DNA of 64,000 bases from Lachnospiraceae bacterium (GTDB lineage: Bacteria > Bacillota > Clostridia > Lachnospirales > Lachnospiraceae): the NCBI GenBank assembly GCA_031280955.1, contig JAITGA010000003.1:55902-119901 (forward strand). Reading direction: 5' to 3'. Under the pieces are notes generated by a model. That model saw nothing but the letters and a program-made list of their open reading frames with translations. It did not search any database and was not told the origin of the DNA. Positions 53,354 through 62,392 of this stretch are shown piece after piece. Every line of letters starts with the position of its first letter. Positions within the stretch are counted from its first letter, which is position 1. The translations under genes and the position numbers were made by a program.

Positions 53354-55198
53354 TTGAAAGTGAAAAAATTTGCAGCACTATTGATGGCAGGGGTAATGAT
53401 TTTTACTCTCGCCGCATGTGATGACCCGGAGCCGGAACCTACTATTCCCGACCCGGTGATTGACATTGAGCCACCGAGTGTACCCGATCCCGATCCCGCT
53501 CCGGCAGCGGTCGAAGCAACCGTCGATTTTGAGGACGGTAACATGGGCTTTATCATGATGTATACTGCCCCTGTCAATGCTGACCACTCGGAAGTGTCAC
53601 TCGTCAGTTACAATGGCGGAACGGCGCTCCAAGTCCGGAACATGAACGGACGCGCCCCTTACATCGGCATTGATGCCAGCAGTATCTTAGGAGCGGATAT
53701 CGCCAATGTCGCCAGTATCGAGATGTCGATTGGGACAGCTTACGATACCGGACGTTTCTCGGCATCATCCGGTCGTATCGTTTCATGGGTAGGTGAGAAT
53801 CTAGCAGAAGTAAACGATCCGTTCAGCGTATTTATTCCCACACGTAACCCAAACATTGCCAGAAGCACTTCTGTTGAAGGGCAATTCGTTGCCGGAGCAA
53901 ACAACATTGTTATCGTATATTTCAACAATGATGTCGGTCCGAGCGAGGGAAATGGCAATGCAACTATCTTTATCGAATACATCAGATTCCTTGATGCCAA
54001 CGGCAATGTGCTTAAAGGCGACACCTCAGTTGCTTTTGACCCGCCCGCAGGCTTTGATGATGATGGTGGACTTGATGTCAACCTCTTCCATTTGGCTCAT
54101 GCCCTCGAAGTTGCCGGATTCTCCGGTGCTAACGGCGGCGCATGGTCACAGGTATATGTAGAACTGAATGAAGAAGAACTTGATATGCTTGTGCCGGGAT
54201 CGATGATTGAAGTCGCTTATGCGTCCGATGAACCGATTTGGCTTGGCTACAACGGTGAAAATGGTTGGCTTCGTGGTATTGATGACGATTACAGTCATTC
54301 ACTCGCCTATCTCGCAACAGGCGGCGGCGTTGCCCAGTGGACTTATGAGCAGTTGGTAGAGTTCTGGGGTGAGGGCTTCAAAGAAACCCTCGGCGAACTG
54401 TTTGTTGAAGCAGCCAATGACTGGGAAGTCCTTAGTCTCCGCATTGGTATGGCGCAAAATGTCAGTCTCCTCGGTAGTGCTGTTGAAGTAGCCGGTTTCT
54501 CCGGTGCAGGCGGCGGCGGTTGGTCACAGGCTTATGTACCGCTTAGTGATGAGGAAAAAGAATTACTCGTACCCGGATCAGTCATTGAAATCGCATTCGC
54601 CTCCGAAGCACCGCCATGGCTTGGTTACAACGGTGAAAATGGTTGGATTCGCGCCATCAGTGATGATTACAACTATTATGAAGGTGAAGTCGGCGAAGGT
54701 GTCATCCAGTGGCCATACGAAGTATTGGTCGGATACTGGGGTGAAGGTTTCGTTGATACCCTTGATGAACTATTCGTTGAAGCATGGAATGACTGGGAAG
54801 TCCTCAGTCTTCGCATCGGCAAGCCTTTCCAAAAGGCAAGGGGCTTTATGGCTGAAGTGGCAGAATTCGCCGGACAAAGTGGCGGTGGATGGTCACAGGC
54901 TTATATTGAGCTTTCCGAAGACGAAAAAGACATGTTGACCGACGGTTCATTTATTACCGTTTATTATGCCTCTGATGAGCCGCCTTGGCTTGGCTACAAC
55001 GGTGAAAATGGTTGGCTTCGCGCTATCAGCGATGATTACAACTATAATGAAATGACATGGGTTGATGGTATGGTTCAAATCAGCTATGACATGATGATAG
55101 CGTACTGGGGTGAAGGCTTCACCGCTACTCTGGAGACACTGTTCATTGAAGCATGGAATGATTGGGAAGTAATGGCACTGTTTATCGGACGTAGCTGA
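53354..55198 (+). CDS. Lipoprotein with three tandem Trp/Gly-rich modules (possible new glycan-binding family)
   Basis: About 614 residues. The lipobox MIFTLAACDD near residue 20 marks a surface lipoprotein, followed by a Pro/Asp-rich linker. Residues about 55-235 form one beta-sandwich-like domain (NGGTALQVRNMNGRAPYIGI). Then come three copies of a roughly 120-residue module at about 249-374, 375-497 and 498-614. Each has GGxWSQxYxxL, WLGYNGENGW, DDYxx and YWGEGF then NDWEV-L-L-IG. Four invariant Trp per copy suit sugar stacking. The start is TTG at 53354 with AAGGAGG nine bases upstream; the ATG at 53345 abuts that site. I know no family with this signature; a glycan-binding role is inferred from the locus. 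Confidence 0.8.
   Translation: MKVKKFAALLMAGVMIFTLAACDDPEPEPTIPDPVIDIEPPSVPDPDPAPAAVEATVDFEDGNMGFIMMYTAPVNADHSEVSLVSYNGGTALQVRNMNGRAPYIGIDASSILGADIANVASIEMSIGTAYDTGRFSASSGRIVSWVGENLAEVNDPFSVFIPTRNPNIARSTSVEGQFVAGANNIVIVYFNNDVGPSEGNGNATIFIEYIRFLDANGNVLKGDTSVAFDPPAGFDDDGGLDVNLFHLAHALEVAGFSGANGGAWSQVYVELNEEELDMLVPGSMIEVAYASDEPIWLGYNGENGWLRGIDDDYSHSLAYLATGGGVAQWTYEQLVEFWGEGFKETLGELFVEAANDWEVLSLRIGMAQNVSLLGSAVEVAGFSGAGGGGWSQAYVPLSDEEKELLVPGSVIEIAFASEAPPWLGYNGENGWIRAISDDYNYYEGEVGEGVIQWPYEVLVGYWGEGFVDTLDELFVEAWNDWEVLSLRIGKPFQKARGFMAEVAEFAGQSGGGWSQAYIELSEDEKDMLTDGSFITVYYASDEPPWLGYNGENGWLRAISDDYNYNEMTWVDGMVQISYDMMIAYWGEGFTATLETLFIEAWNDWEVMALFIGRS
54101..55190. repeat. Threefold internal duplication in the lipoprotein gene
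   Basis: Repeats begin near 54101, 54478 and 54849. The most similar DNA runs through GGCTTGG-TACAACGGTGAA and continues AATGGTTGG in all three copies (near 54240, 54620 and 54988), with few silent changes, which points to recent duplication or gene conversion. Confidence 0.85.
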
Positions 55199-55257
55199 TA
55201 AGAAAGCCACACACTATATGGAGCTTTGCTCTATAATGATAGGAGGGTAAATAAATA

Positions 55258-56742
55258 ATGAAGAATACTAAAAAGTTCTTAGCATTGGTATTGGCCTTGG
55301 TGATGGCTTTCTCACTTATGGCTTGTGAAACTACGGAAACACCCGATGATCCCGGTTCAACCGTAACTGACCCCGGTACTAACGGTGGCGGTGGTGGCGG
55401 CGGAGGGGTAGTTGGACCGGCAAAGAATGACGGTACGGTCAACATGGGTATCTGGTGGCAGCTATACTACGATTCAAGCCACACATCGGTTGAAGACTAT
55501 CCATCATACGGCGGCGACCTGCGGGCGCATATGCGTTTTGACAATATGCGGGCGATGGAAGAACGTTATGATATCAGGTTCTATGTTCACAACTTGACAT
55601 GGGATGGGGTAATAGAGTCAATCAACACCTCGATTCTTGCCGGCTCACCTGATATGGATGTCTACTATGTACAGGTCTCTGATTTTGGTCTTAGCTCTGC
55701 CCTCAACGGCATGGCGATTGACCTGCGGACAATTTTGCCTGCTGACCATGACTTGTTCAATGAACAAAAATATGTAACTTTCCTTGATATTGGTGATGGA
55801 GCGGCTTATCTGATCAACTATGTCAGTGCTGAGGATCTTGTAGAGCATACCTATCCGCTGGCTTTCAACAGACAGCTGATCGAAGCTTACAACCTTGAGT
55901 GCCCGACGATACTTTGGGATCGCGGCGAATGGACATGGGACAAGTTTATCGAGTACTGCATTGCCATTACCGCTGACACCACCGGTGACGGAAATATTGA
56001 CCAGTTTGGCTTTGCCGGTTATCTCTCAGAGACTTTCACCGAGTTGATGTTCAGTAACGGAACATATCTTGCCGGCGGACCAACCGAAAATCTTTCATCA
56101 CCCGAAGTAGGGGAAGTACTACAGCTTATCTATGACTTGTGGAATACCCACCAGGTCGCATTCCCTTACGATTATGCCGATTTCAACGATGCCGGCGGCA
56201 GTGCGCATGATTCCATGAGACGTGCATACCGTGAAGGCAATATCGGCTTCTTCCCTATCGCTTGCTGGATTGCCAGCGAGGGTGACTATGATGTCAACTC
56301 AGATCAAGCGCTCAACTTTGACACGGTTTATGTACGTTGGCCTGTAGGCCCTAACGGCAATGCCGCAACCAATGCCGGGAAAAATGCTGCCGGCGGCGGA
56401 GCTTACATGCTTCCTGCGGGTGTACCGGAACCGGAACTGGTCTTCCAGATTCTCTATGATTGGTGGAACTGGTATGATCATGACATTACCCTGCGCGATG
56501 ACCCTGAAACCCTCTCATGGTGGTTCACTTCCACAGCATTTGAAGTAGACCTGCAAGACCACAACTTCTCCGTTATGGCGGATGCCGGGTCAACTCTTCA
56601 GTTTGAGGTGTGGAACGCCCTTAGCGTGGAAGGTTTCATGTTAGGTCTTGAATCACTTGTTGCCGGAGCAATGACCCCTGCACAGGTACAAGAGACTTAT
56701 CGCAATCTGTTCCAAGACGGCCTTAACACCATGTTCAGATAA
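55258..56742 (+). CDS. ABC transporter solute-binding lipoprotein
   Basis: A 494-residue family 1 extracellular solute-binding protein: lipobox FSLMACETT near residue 23, a Gly-rich linker (GGGGGGGVVG), then the two-lobed binding fold with INTSILAGSPDMDVYYVQVS and DRGEWTWDKFIEYCIAIT, and many Trp in the C-lobe (YDWWNWYDHD, LSWWFTSTAF). It probably serves the second permease pair, importing oligosaccharides released by the mannanases. AGGAGGG lies at a good distance from the ATG. A GC-rich hairpin follows the stop. Confidence 0.92.
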   Translation: MKNTKKFLALVLALVMAFSLMACETTETPDDPGSTVTDPGTNGGGGGGGGVVGPAKNDGTVNMGIWWQLYYDSSHTSVEDYPSYGGDLRAHMRFDNMRAMEERYDIRFYVHNLTWDGVIESINTSILAGSPDMDVYYVQVSDFGLSSALNGMAIDLRTILPADHDLFNEQKYVTFLDIGDGAAYLINYVSAEDLVEHTYPLAFNRQLIEAYNLECPTILWDRGEWTWDKFIEYCIAITADTTGDGNIDQFGFAGYLSETFTELMFSNGTYLAGGPTENLSSPEVGEVLQLIYDLWNTHQVAFPYDYADFNDAGGSAHDSMRRAYREGNIGFFPIACWIASEGDYDVNSDQALNFDTVYVRWPVGPNGNAATNAGKNAAGGGAYMLPAGVPEPELVFQILYDWWNWYDHDITLRDDPETLSWWFTSTAFEVDLQDHNFSVMADAGSTLQFEVWNALSVEGFMLGLESLVAGAMTPAQVQETYRNLFQDGLNTMFR

Positions 56743-56796
56743 GCAATACCTGGCTGAGGTGTCATACCGTGTAAAGCTATAATTTCAACAATCCGC

Positions 56797-56842
56797 GGCA
56801 CGGCTTCGAGGAATCGAGCCGTGCCGTGTGTACATGTACACA
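56797..56842 (+). promoter_or_regulatory. Hairpin and adjoining 16-bp palindrome between binding-protein and GH130 genes
   Basis: GGCACGGCTTCGA pairs with TCGAGCCGTGCC (56797-56825) through one bulge and a 4-nt loop; no T-run follows. Immediately after it TGTGTACATGTACACA (56827-56842) is a perfect palindrome ending just before the AAAGG site of the GH130 gene. The stem could protect the upstream message and reduce read-through; the palindrome is a candidate operator. Confidence 0.65.
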
Positions 56843-56858
56843 TTAGAAAGGTGGAAAA

Positions 56859-57878
56859 ATGAGTATTAAAATGATTTCCCCCCCTGTTCCGAATATGCCA
56901 TGGGAAGAAAAACCGGACGGTCAAAAAAACGCCCCGGTATGGCGTTATACCCAGAACCCGATTATAGACCGCAATCCCATCGAAAATGTGGCACGGATAT
57001 TTAATAGTGCCGTTATGCCATATCAAGGGGCTTTCATCGGCGTTTTTCGTGCAGAGCAGACCGATGGTGTTCCCCACATTTATCTGGGACGTTCAAAGGA
57101 TGGACTTGAGTGGGTTTTTGACAGCGAAAAAATCCCTTTCGTCGATGAAGACGGTAATCCGGCGATGCCAGTTTACGCATATGACCCCCGCCTGGTAATG
57201 GTAGAGGACATCTATTATATCATCTGGTGTCAGGATTTTTATGGTGCGTCAATTGGTTTGGCACAAACGACTGATTTCAAAACCTTTACCCGCATGGAGA
57301 GTCCTTTTATCCCCTTTAACCGCAATGCCGTACTCTTCCCCCGCCGTATCAATGGCAAATACATGATGCTATCACGCCCGTCAGACAGCGGACACACTCC
57401 CTTTGGTGATATCTTCCTGAGTGAGAGTCCGGACATGGTCTATTGGGGAAAACACCGCCATGTGATGAGTCGCGGGCCGACGTGGTGGGAAGCACTCAAA
57501 ATCGGCGGTGGTGCAGCTCCGATTGAAACCAGTGAGGGTTGGCTGATGTTTTATCACGGCGTAACCGGCACTTGCAATGGTTATGTATATTCAATTGGCG
57601 GGGCAATCCTTGACCTTGAGCAACCGTCAAAAGTCCTTTACCGTTGTGCGAACTTCTTGTTGACTCCCGAAGATTGGTATGAGGAACGTGGTTTTGTACC
57701 AAATGTCTGCTTCCCCTGTGCGACCATCCATGACTCTGACAGCGGTAGGATAGCCATTTACTATGGTGCTGCCGATAGTTATGTGGGCGTGGCGTTTTGC
57801 CAATTGGAGGAGATAGTCGAGTATATCAAAAAGTACAACAAGCTGTCAGATATTGACACTTCGCTAGGCAAACGGTGA
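56859..57878 (+). CDS. GH130 family beta-mannoside phosphorylase (cytoplasmic)
   Basis: A 339-residue protein without signal peptide, with the five-bladed propeller pattern of GH130. Family strings: IIDRNPIENVARIFNSAVMP, YLGRSKDGLEWVF, the catalytic Asp in VYAYDPRLVMVED (residue 109), RNAVLFPRRINGKYMMLSRP and IYYGAADSYVGVAF. GH130 enzymes cleave beta-mannosides with phosphate to give alpha-mannose-1-phosphate. The cytoplasmic location fits breakdown of imported manno-oligosaccharides. Subfamily (manno-oligosaccharide versus mannosyl-glucose phosphorylase) cannot be decided by eye. Confidence 0.92.
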   Translation: MSIKMISPPVPNMPWEEKPDGQKNAPVWRYTQNPIIDRNPIENVARIFNSAVMPYQGAFIGVFRAEQTDGVPHIYLGRSKDGLEWVFDSEKIPFVDEDGNPAMPVYAYDPRLVMVEDIYYIIWCQDFYGASIGLAQTTDFKTFTRMESPFIPFNRNAVLFPRRINGKYMMLSRPSDSGHTPFGDIFLSESPDMVYWGKHRHVMSRGPTWWEALKIGGGAAPIETSEGWLMFYHGVTGTCNGYVYSIGGAILDLEQPSKVLYRCANFLLTPEDWYEERGFVPNVCFPCATIHDSDSGRIAIYYGAADSYVGVAFCQLEEIVEYIKKYNKLSDIDTSLGKR

Positions 57879-57882
57879 GTAG

Positions 57883-59106
57883 ATGGGAAATATTGCATCA
57901 AGGACTAAAACTATGACCACTAAGACAGTAAAGATAGGTGTAATCCCTTTGATAGTCACTTTGCTCTTTTCGCTTTTTTCCGCCTGTACCCCACTACCAA
58001 CCGTAGATGAGGGAGATACAAGCGCACAGACCAACGATATCGTCGCTCCGCCGCCATCCACCAATCCGATGGCGGCGATTACGGCGGTGGATTTGGTTGC
58101 GCAAATGAAGATAGGGTGGAATCTGGGGAATACACTTGATGTCGTTGATGGCTCACGGCTGCGGGCATCTTCTCCCAGCGGTTGGGAAACAGGTTGGGGC
58201 AATCCCGTGACGACACCGGAACTGTTTGCGACTCTTTATGACTATGGCTTCAATGTCTTTCGCATCCCTGTTAGTTGGAACGACCATCTGATGATTAACA
58301 ATGACTATCAAATCGTGGAGAGTTGGATGGAGCGGGTCAAAGAAGTGGTGGATTACGCCTATGCCACGGGTGCGTTTGTTATTTTGAACACCCATCACGA
58401 GAGTTGGGCGCAACCTTATTACGAGCGTCAAGACCGGGCTTCATATATCCTCGAGCGGGTGTGGACTCAGGTTGCTGATGTCTTTGCCGATTATAGCGAG
58501 CGTTTGATCTTTGAGGGGCTTAACGAGCCGCGTCAAATTGGGACACCCAATGAATGGAACGGCGGCAATCAAGAGGGTTGGGATGTAGTCAATCTCTTTA
58601 ACGAAGTCTTCATTGAAACCGTCCGTCAAAGTGGCGGCAATAATCCATACCGGGTTTTGATGATTCCTTCATATGCTGCCAATGCCTGGGAAGCCCCGAA
58701 GCATTTGTGGCTGCCTCCCGATGATGACAAGATAATCGTCTCGATACATGCGTATGAGCCGTATGACTTTGCCTTGCGGGTCGGAGGGCGCGGTGAGTGG
58801 AATGAAGACCGTACTGCGATAGACCAAATTATGCGGCAACTAGATGAACTCTTCATCTCCCGAGGTATTCCCGTCTTGTTGGATGAGTTTGGGGCGATGT
58901 ACAAGCCGGTAGCGGGCAATGAGGAGGAGCGAGCGGCATGGGCGGCGTATTATGTCGGTGAGGCGGCAAAGGTGGGCATACCCTGCCTCTGGTGGGATAA
59001 CGGAGCTTTTACCGGGAGCGGTGAGTTGTTTGGTATCATCAACCGTGAAACTTATGAGTTCGTTTATCCTTTGGTGGCAGAAGCTTTGATAAAAAATGCA
59101 AGGTGA
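57883..59106 (+). CDS. Secreted GH5 lipoprotein (endoglucanase/mannanase type)
   Basis: About 407 residues: signal peptide and lipobox (PLIVTLLFSLFSACTPL), a short linker, then a GH5 barrel. It begins MKIGWNLGNTLDVVDGS and has GFNVFRIPVSWNDHLM, the His motif LNTHHESW, the acid/base Glu in EGLNEPRQ (residue 215) and the nucleophile Glu in LLDEFGAM (residue 335). The IGWNLGNTLD start is typical of GH5 subfamilies acting on glucan, xyloglucan or glucomannan, so the enzyme may attack the mixed backbone of glucomannan. The start may be ATG 57883 or ATG 57913, which has AAGGA upstream. It follows the GH130 gene after 4 bp. Confidence 0.9.
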   Translation: MGNIASRTKTMTTKTVKIGVIPLIVTLLFSLFSACTPLPTVDEGDTSAQTNDIVAPPPSTNPMAAITAVDLVAQMKIGWNLGNTLDVVDGSRLRASSPSGWETGWGNPVTTPELFATLYDYGFNVFRIPVSWNDHLMINNDYQIVESWMERVKEVVDYAYATGAFVILNTHHESWAQPYYERQDRASYILERVWTQVADVFADYSERLIFEGLNEPRQIGTPNEWNGGNQEGWDVVNLFNEVFIETVRQSGGNNPYRVLMIPSYAANAWEAPKHLWLPPDDDKIIVSIHAYEPYDFALRVGGRGEWNEDRTAIDQIMRQLDELFISRGIPVLLDEFGAMYKPVAGNEEERAAWAAYYVGEAAKVGIPCLWWDNGAFTGSGELFGIINRETYEFVYPLVAEALIKNAR

Positions 59107-59296
59107 CTACAAATAGCGGTAGTATCTATGTTTTACCACCTTATATTGCGCACACACGCAATGTAAAGGGCGTGACCGTACAAAAAATGCGGATGTATGC
59201 GACAGATAAAACATTGATAATGGACAGTATAGAACTTCACGCACATGGGGTGCATATGGGCGGTATTATCATACGGCTTATAGAGGGGAGACAGAT

Positions 59297-61036
59297 ATGA
59301 GTGTAAAGACTAAAATTATCGGCGGTTTCATCGCAGTAGCGCTAATCGGCGCAATTATCGGTACTACCGGTATCATTACCAACAACAGGCTATTATCAAT
59401 GGCAGATGAACTGCATACCTTGCAAAATGAATCAAATGATCTCCATTCGATTCTGATCGCACATTATGACTGGCGTGGTACGATGACCAGTTATATTGCT
59501 AATCGAGATACTTTTACAGGCTCGGTTAATCCCAATACCTGCGCCCTTGGCAGATGGCTCAACGAAAACGAGCATCGGGAGCTGAGACCGGAGGTAAGGG
59601 CACAGCTTGACTCGATTATCCCGCCGCACAATTATATCCATACTGCTGCCTCTGAGGTTGTCGCCTTCTTTGAAGCCGGGGATTTCGAGGCCGGCGAAGA
59701 ACTTTACTATAACAGATTGAGACCGCAAACCAACGTGGTTATAGCAGGGTTGGTTGATCTATCGGGCTTATATGAAAATTATGTGAATGAGTTGAGCCAG
59801 GATATCATAGCTGAAGGCGAACGGGCACGGGTTATCATTGGTGTTATCATGGGTGTTGCTCTCCTCGTTGGTCTGGGGTTAGGAATTGTTATCTCCAAGA
59901 TGGTCACGGCACCGCTTATCGTATTGAGCGAGTTCATGCAAAAAGCGGGTACGACCGGAGATATCAGCCTTAGCAATGAAGACAAAGTAGTAATTGGAAA
60001 ATTCGCCAGCGGAAAAGATGAAATTTCTCAGACCATCAAAGCGGCGGCTTCATTCGTCGGACATGTAAGCCAGATAGCCGCCAAACTGGAAATAGTATCG
60101 AGCGGTGACCTGACAGTAGAGGTGGAAACTCTTTCTGCCAATGACATCATGGGTAACTCCCTGCAAAAGGTAACAGGCAACCTAAATGACATGTTCGGGG
60201 AAATCGCCAATACCAGTTCTCAGGTCAGCAGAAACGCCTTGCATGTACAAGACAATACCCAAGCGATTTCTGACAGTATGACCCATATCGCCGGTGCGGC
60301 ACAGCTTCTTGCCGAAGGTTCTACCCAACAAGCAGTATCGGTACAGGAATTGTCAGATGCGATGTCGGCAATTGCTACCAATACGAAGACCAATGCCGAT
60401 TTGGCGGATCAAGCGTCCAAACTTGCCGATACAGTTATCGCCAATGCCCGTAAGGGTGGACGGCAAATGGAAGACATGATTACCGCCGTCAATGAAATCA
60501 GCGAAGCCAGTCGGCAAATCAATACGATTATCGAGACGATTAACGACATTGCTTCACAGACCAACCTCCTGTCACTCAATGCGGCAATCGAGGCGGCACG
60601 GGCGGGTGAGCATGGACGCGGGTTTGCCGTTGTTGCCAGTGAGGTAGGCAAACTGGCTGAGGGCAGTACCGAAGCGGCGATGAAGACCAATGTAATCATT
60701 CAGACTTCAATCGAAAAAGCAGAAATGGGAGCAAGGATAGTTGACGAAACGGCGAAGAGCCTAGAGAGTATTATCTCCGGTATCGAAGAGAGTAGCCGTT
60801 TGATTAAAGAAATTGCCTCAGCATCGGATGTCCAGCTGACCAGTATCCGTGATATCGACCGCAGTATTGCTTCGGTATCGGATGTTGTCCATCAGAACTC
60901 GGCAACCGCAGAGGAAACAGCAGCAGCGGCTCAGCAAAGTGCAGCAGCGGCAACAGAGAGTACCGGGGCGGTTGATGAAATGACTCATGTTTCATCGACA
61001 CTCCATGACTTGATAGACCAGTTCAAAATAAAGTAG
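59297..61036 (+). CDS. Methyl-accepting chemotaxis protein with extracytoplasmic CZB-like domain
   Basis: A 579-residue protein: TM1 ([20 protein letters not shown]), an external domain (about 35-175), TM2 ([20 protein letters not shown]), a HAMP region, and the signalling hairpin with [20 protein letters not shown] then [16 protein letters not shown]. The external domain has [21 protein letters not shown] and [10 protein letters not shown], matching the His/Cys/His set of the chemoreceptor zinc-binding (CZB) domain, which is most often cytoplasmic. It would respond to zinc or oxidants such as hypochlorite, if the family analogy holds. AGGGGAG lies eight bases before the ATG. About 190 bp upstream of it hold no supported gene. 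Confidence 0.9.
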   Translation: MSVKTKIIGGFIAVALIGAIIGTTGIITNNRLLSMADELHTLQNESNDLHSILIAHYDWRGTMTSYIANRDTFTGSVNPNTCALGRWLNENEHRELRPEVRAQLDSIIPPHNYIHTAASEVVAFFEAGDFEAGEELYYNRLRPQTNVVIAGLVDLSGLYENYVNELSQDIIAEGERARVIIGVIMGVALLVGLGLGIVISKMVTAPLIVLSEFMQKAGTTGDISLSNEDKVVIGKFASGKDEISQTIKAAASFVGHVSQIAAKLEIVSSGDLTVEVETLSANDIMGNSLQKVTGNLNDMFGEIANTSSQVSRNALHVQDNTQAISDSMTHIAGAAQLLAEGSTQQAVSVQELSDAMSAIATNTKTNADLADQASKLADTVIANARKGGRQMEDMITAVNEISEASRQINTIIETINDIASQTNLLSLNAAIEAARAGEHGRGFAVVASEVGKLAEGSTEAAMKTNVIIQTSIEKAEMGARIVDETAKSLESIISGIEESSRLIKEIASASDVQLTSIRDIDRSIASVSDVVHQNSATAEETAAAAQQSAAAATESTGAVDEMTHVSSTLHDLIDQFKIK

Positions 61037-61069
61037 GTCTTCTTAGGCAAACTGAATCTTAGTGAATAG

Positions 61070-61101
61070 TCAACGGGAAAGCTTGAGGGTTTTCCCGTTG
61101 A
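61070..61101 (+). terminator. Hairpin after the chemoreceptor gene
   Basis: TCAACGGGAAA (61070-61080) pairs perfectly with TTTCCCGTTGA (61091-61101) around a 10-nt loop. The tail TTGTATGTT is only modestly T-rich, so termination may be incomplete. Confidence 0.6.
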
Positions 61102-61134
61102 TTGTATGTTGCGGAGTTGAAGTGAGGTGGGGAC

Positions 61135-62358
61135 ATGGGTTATCTGGCGGCATATGACAAGCTTTTGAAGCATGGGCAAACACATTTGCTCCGTTATTAT
61201 GATGAGTTGCATGAAGCAGAGCAAGAGCAGTTACTTAAGCAAATTGACGGAACTGATTTTTCCGTATTGTCATCAATTGGGAATGAAGTATCGAAAAAAA
61301 GGGGTGTTATTTCTCCTTTGAAAGCGATGGAGTCAAGGGAGGTATATGCCCAGCTTGAGGAATTTGCCGCCATTGGCATAGATGCCATCCGTAAGGGGCG
61401 GGTGGCTTTGGTAATGTTGGCAGGGGGAATGGGGACACGGCTTGGCTCTGCTCACCCGAAAGGAATGTATGATATCGGGATCAATCGTTCGGTATATATT
61501 TTTGCACGTCTGGTAGAAAATATCCTTGAAGTGGTTGAACTGACAGGTGTTTTTCCGCCGCTTTATATCATGACCAGCGAAAAAAACCATACTGCCACCA
61601 CCACATTTTGGGAGGAACAAGATTATTTCGGTTATGACAAAGAGCAGGTGACTTTTTTTACCCAGGATATGGCTCCGGCATCAGATTATGAAGGCAAGGT
61701 ATATCTGGAAAGCAAGGGAGTGATATCGACCTCGCCCAATGGCAATGCGGGTTGGTATTCCTCAATGATCAAATGGGGACTTACTGCCGCCGCCAAAGCA
61801 AAAGGAATTGAGTGGTTCAATATTTTTGCCGTCGATAATGTCTTACAGCGGATTGGCGATCCTGCTTTCATCGGCGCGACTATCTACGCCAACACCGATG
61901 CAGGTGCCAAGGTAGTAAAGAAAAATGCCCGTGATGAAAAAGTCGGGATAATATGCCTGGAAGACGGTCGCCCCTCGATTGTGGAATACTATGATATGAC
62001 TGACGAGTTGATGGATGCTGTCGATGATAAAGGTAAACCGGCGTACAATTACGGTGTTATCCTCAATTACCTCTTCCGCATGGAGAGTCTCGATGCGATC
62101 ATGGCACGGAAACTTCCGCTTCATGTAGTGGAAAAGAAGATCGATTATCTTGATGCAAATGGGGTGACGGTAAAGCCTGATGCTCCCAATGGCTACAAAT
62201 TTGAACGATTAGTACTTGACATGATTCATGAAATGGATAGTTGCCTACCTTTTGAGGTTTATAGGGAGTGGGAATTTGCCCCAATTAAAAACCTGACGGG
62301 TGTTGATTCCGTGGAGAGTGCGCGTGAGTTGTGTTTGGCTTGCGGGATAGATTTATAG
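61135..62358 (+). CDS. UDPGP-family UDP-sugar pyrophosphorylase
   Basis: A 407-residue protein of the eukaryote-like UDPGP family: the nucleotide loop VMLAGGMGTRLGSAHPKGMY, YIMTSEKNHTATTTFW, FFTQDMAPASDYEGK, SPNGNAGWYSSMIKWG, and FNIFAVDNVLQRIGDP. Such enzymes make UDP-GlcNAc (UAP1-like) or act on UDP-glucose and UDP-galactose (USP-like). The GalE gene next to it suggests a UDP-hexose or UDP-HexNAc pathway. The start has GAGGTGGGG just upstream. Confidence 0.9.
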   Translation: MGYLAAYDKLLKHGQTHLLRYYDELHEAEQEQLLKQIDGTDFSVLSSIGNEVSKKRGVISPLKAMESREVYAQLEEFAAIGIDAIRKGRVALVMLAGGMGTRLGSAHPKGMYDIGINRSVYIFARLVENILEVVELTGVFPPLYIMTSEKNHTATTTFWEEQDYFGYDKEQVTFFTQDMAPASDYEGKVYLESKGVISTSPNGNAGWYSSMIKWGLTAAAKAKGIEWFNIFAVDNVLQRIGDPAFIGATIYANTDAGAKVVKKNARDEKVGIICLEDGRPSIVEYYDMTDELMDAVDDKGKPAYNYGVILNYLFRMESLDAIMARKLPLHVVEKKIDYLDANGVTVKPDAPNGYKFERLVLDMIHEMDSCLPFEVYREWEFAPIKNLTGVDSVESARELCLACGIDL

Positions 62359-62392
62359 AACGAAAAGTTCATGCTTTGACAGGAGGGATCAA

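Noticed and set aside
59103..59300. Short plus-strand ORF of 65 codons between GH5 and the chemoreceptor gene
   Set aside because: It overlaps the ends of both neighbours, has no ribosome binding site and no known motif; kept as unassigned intergenic sequence.
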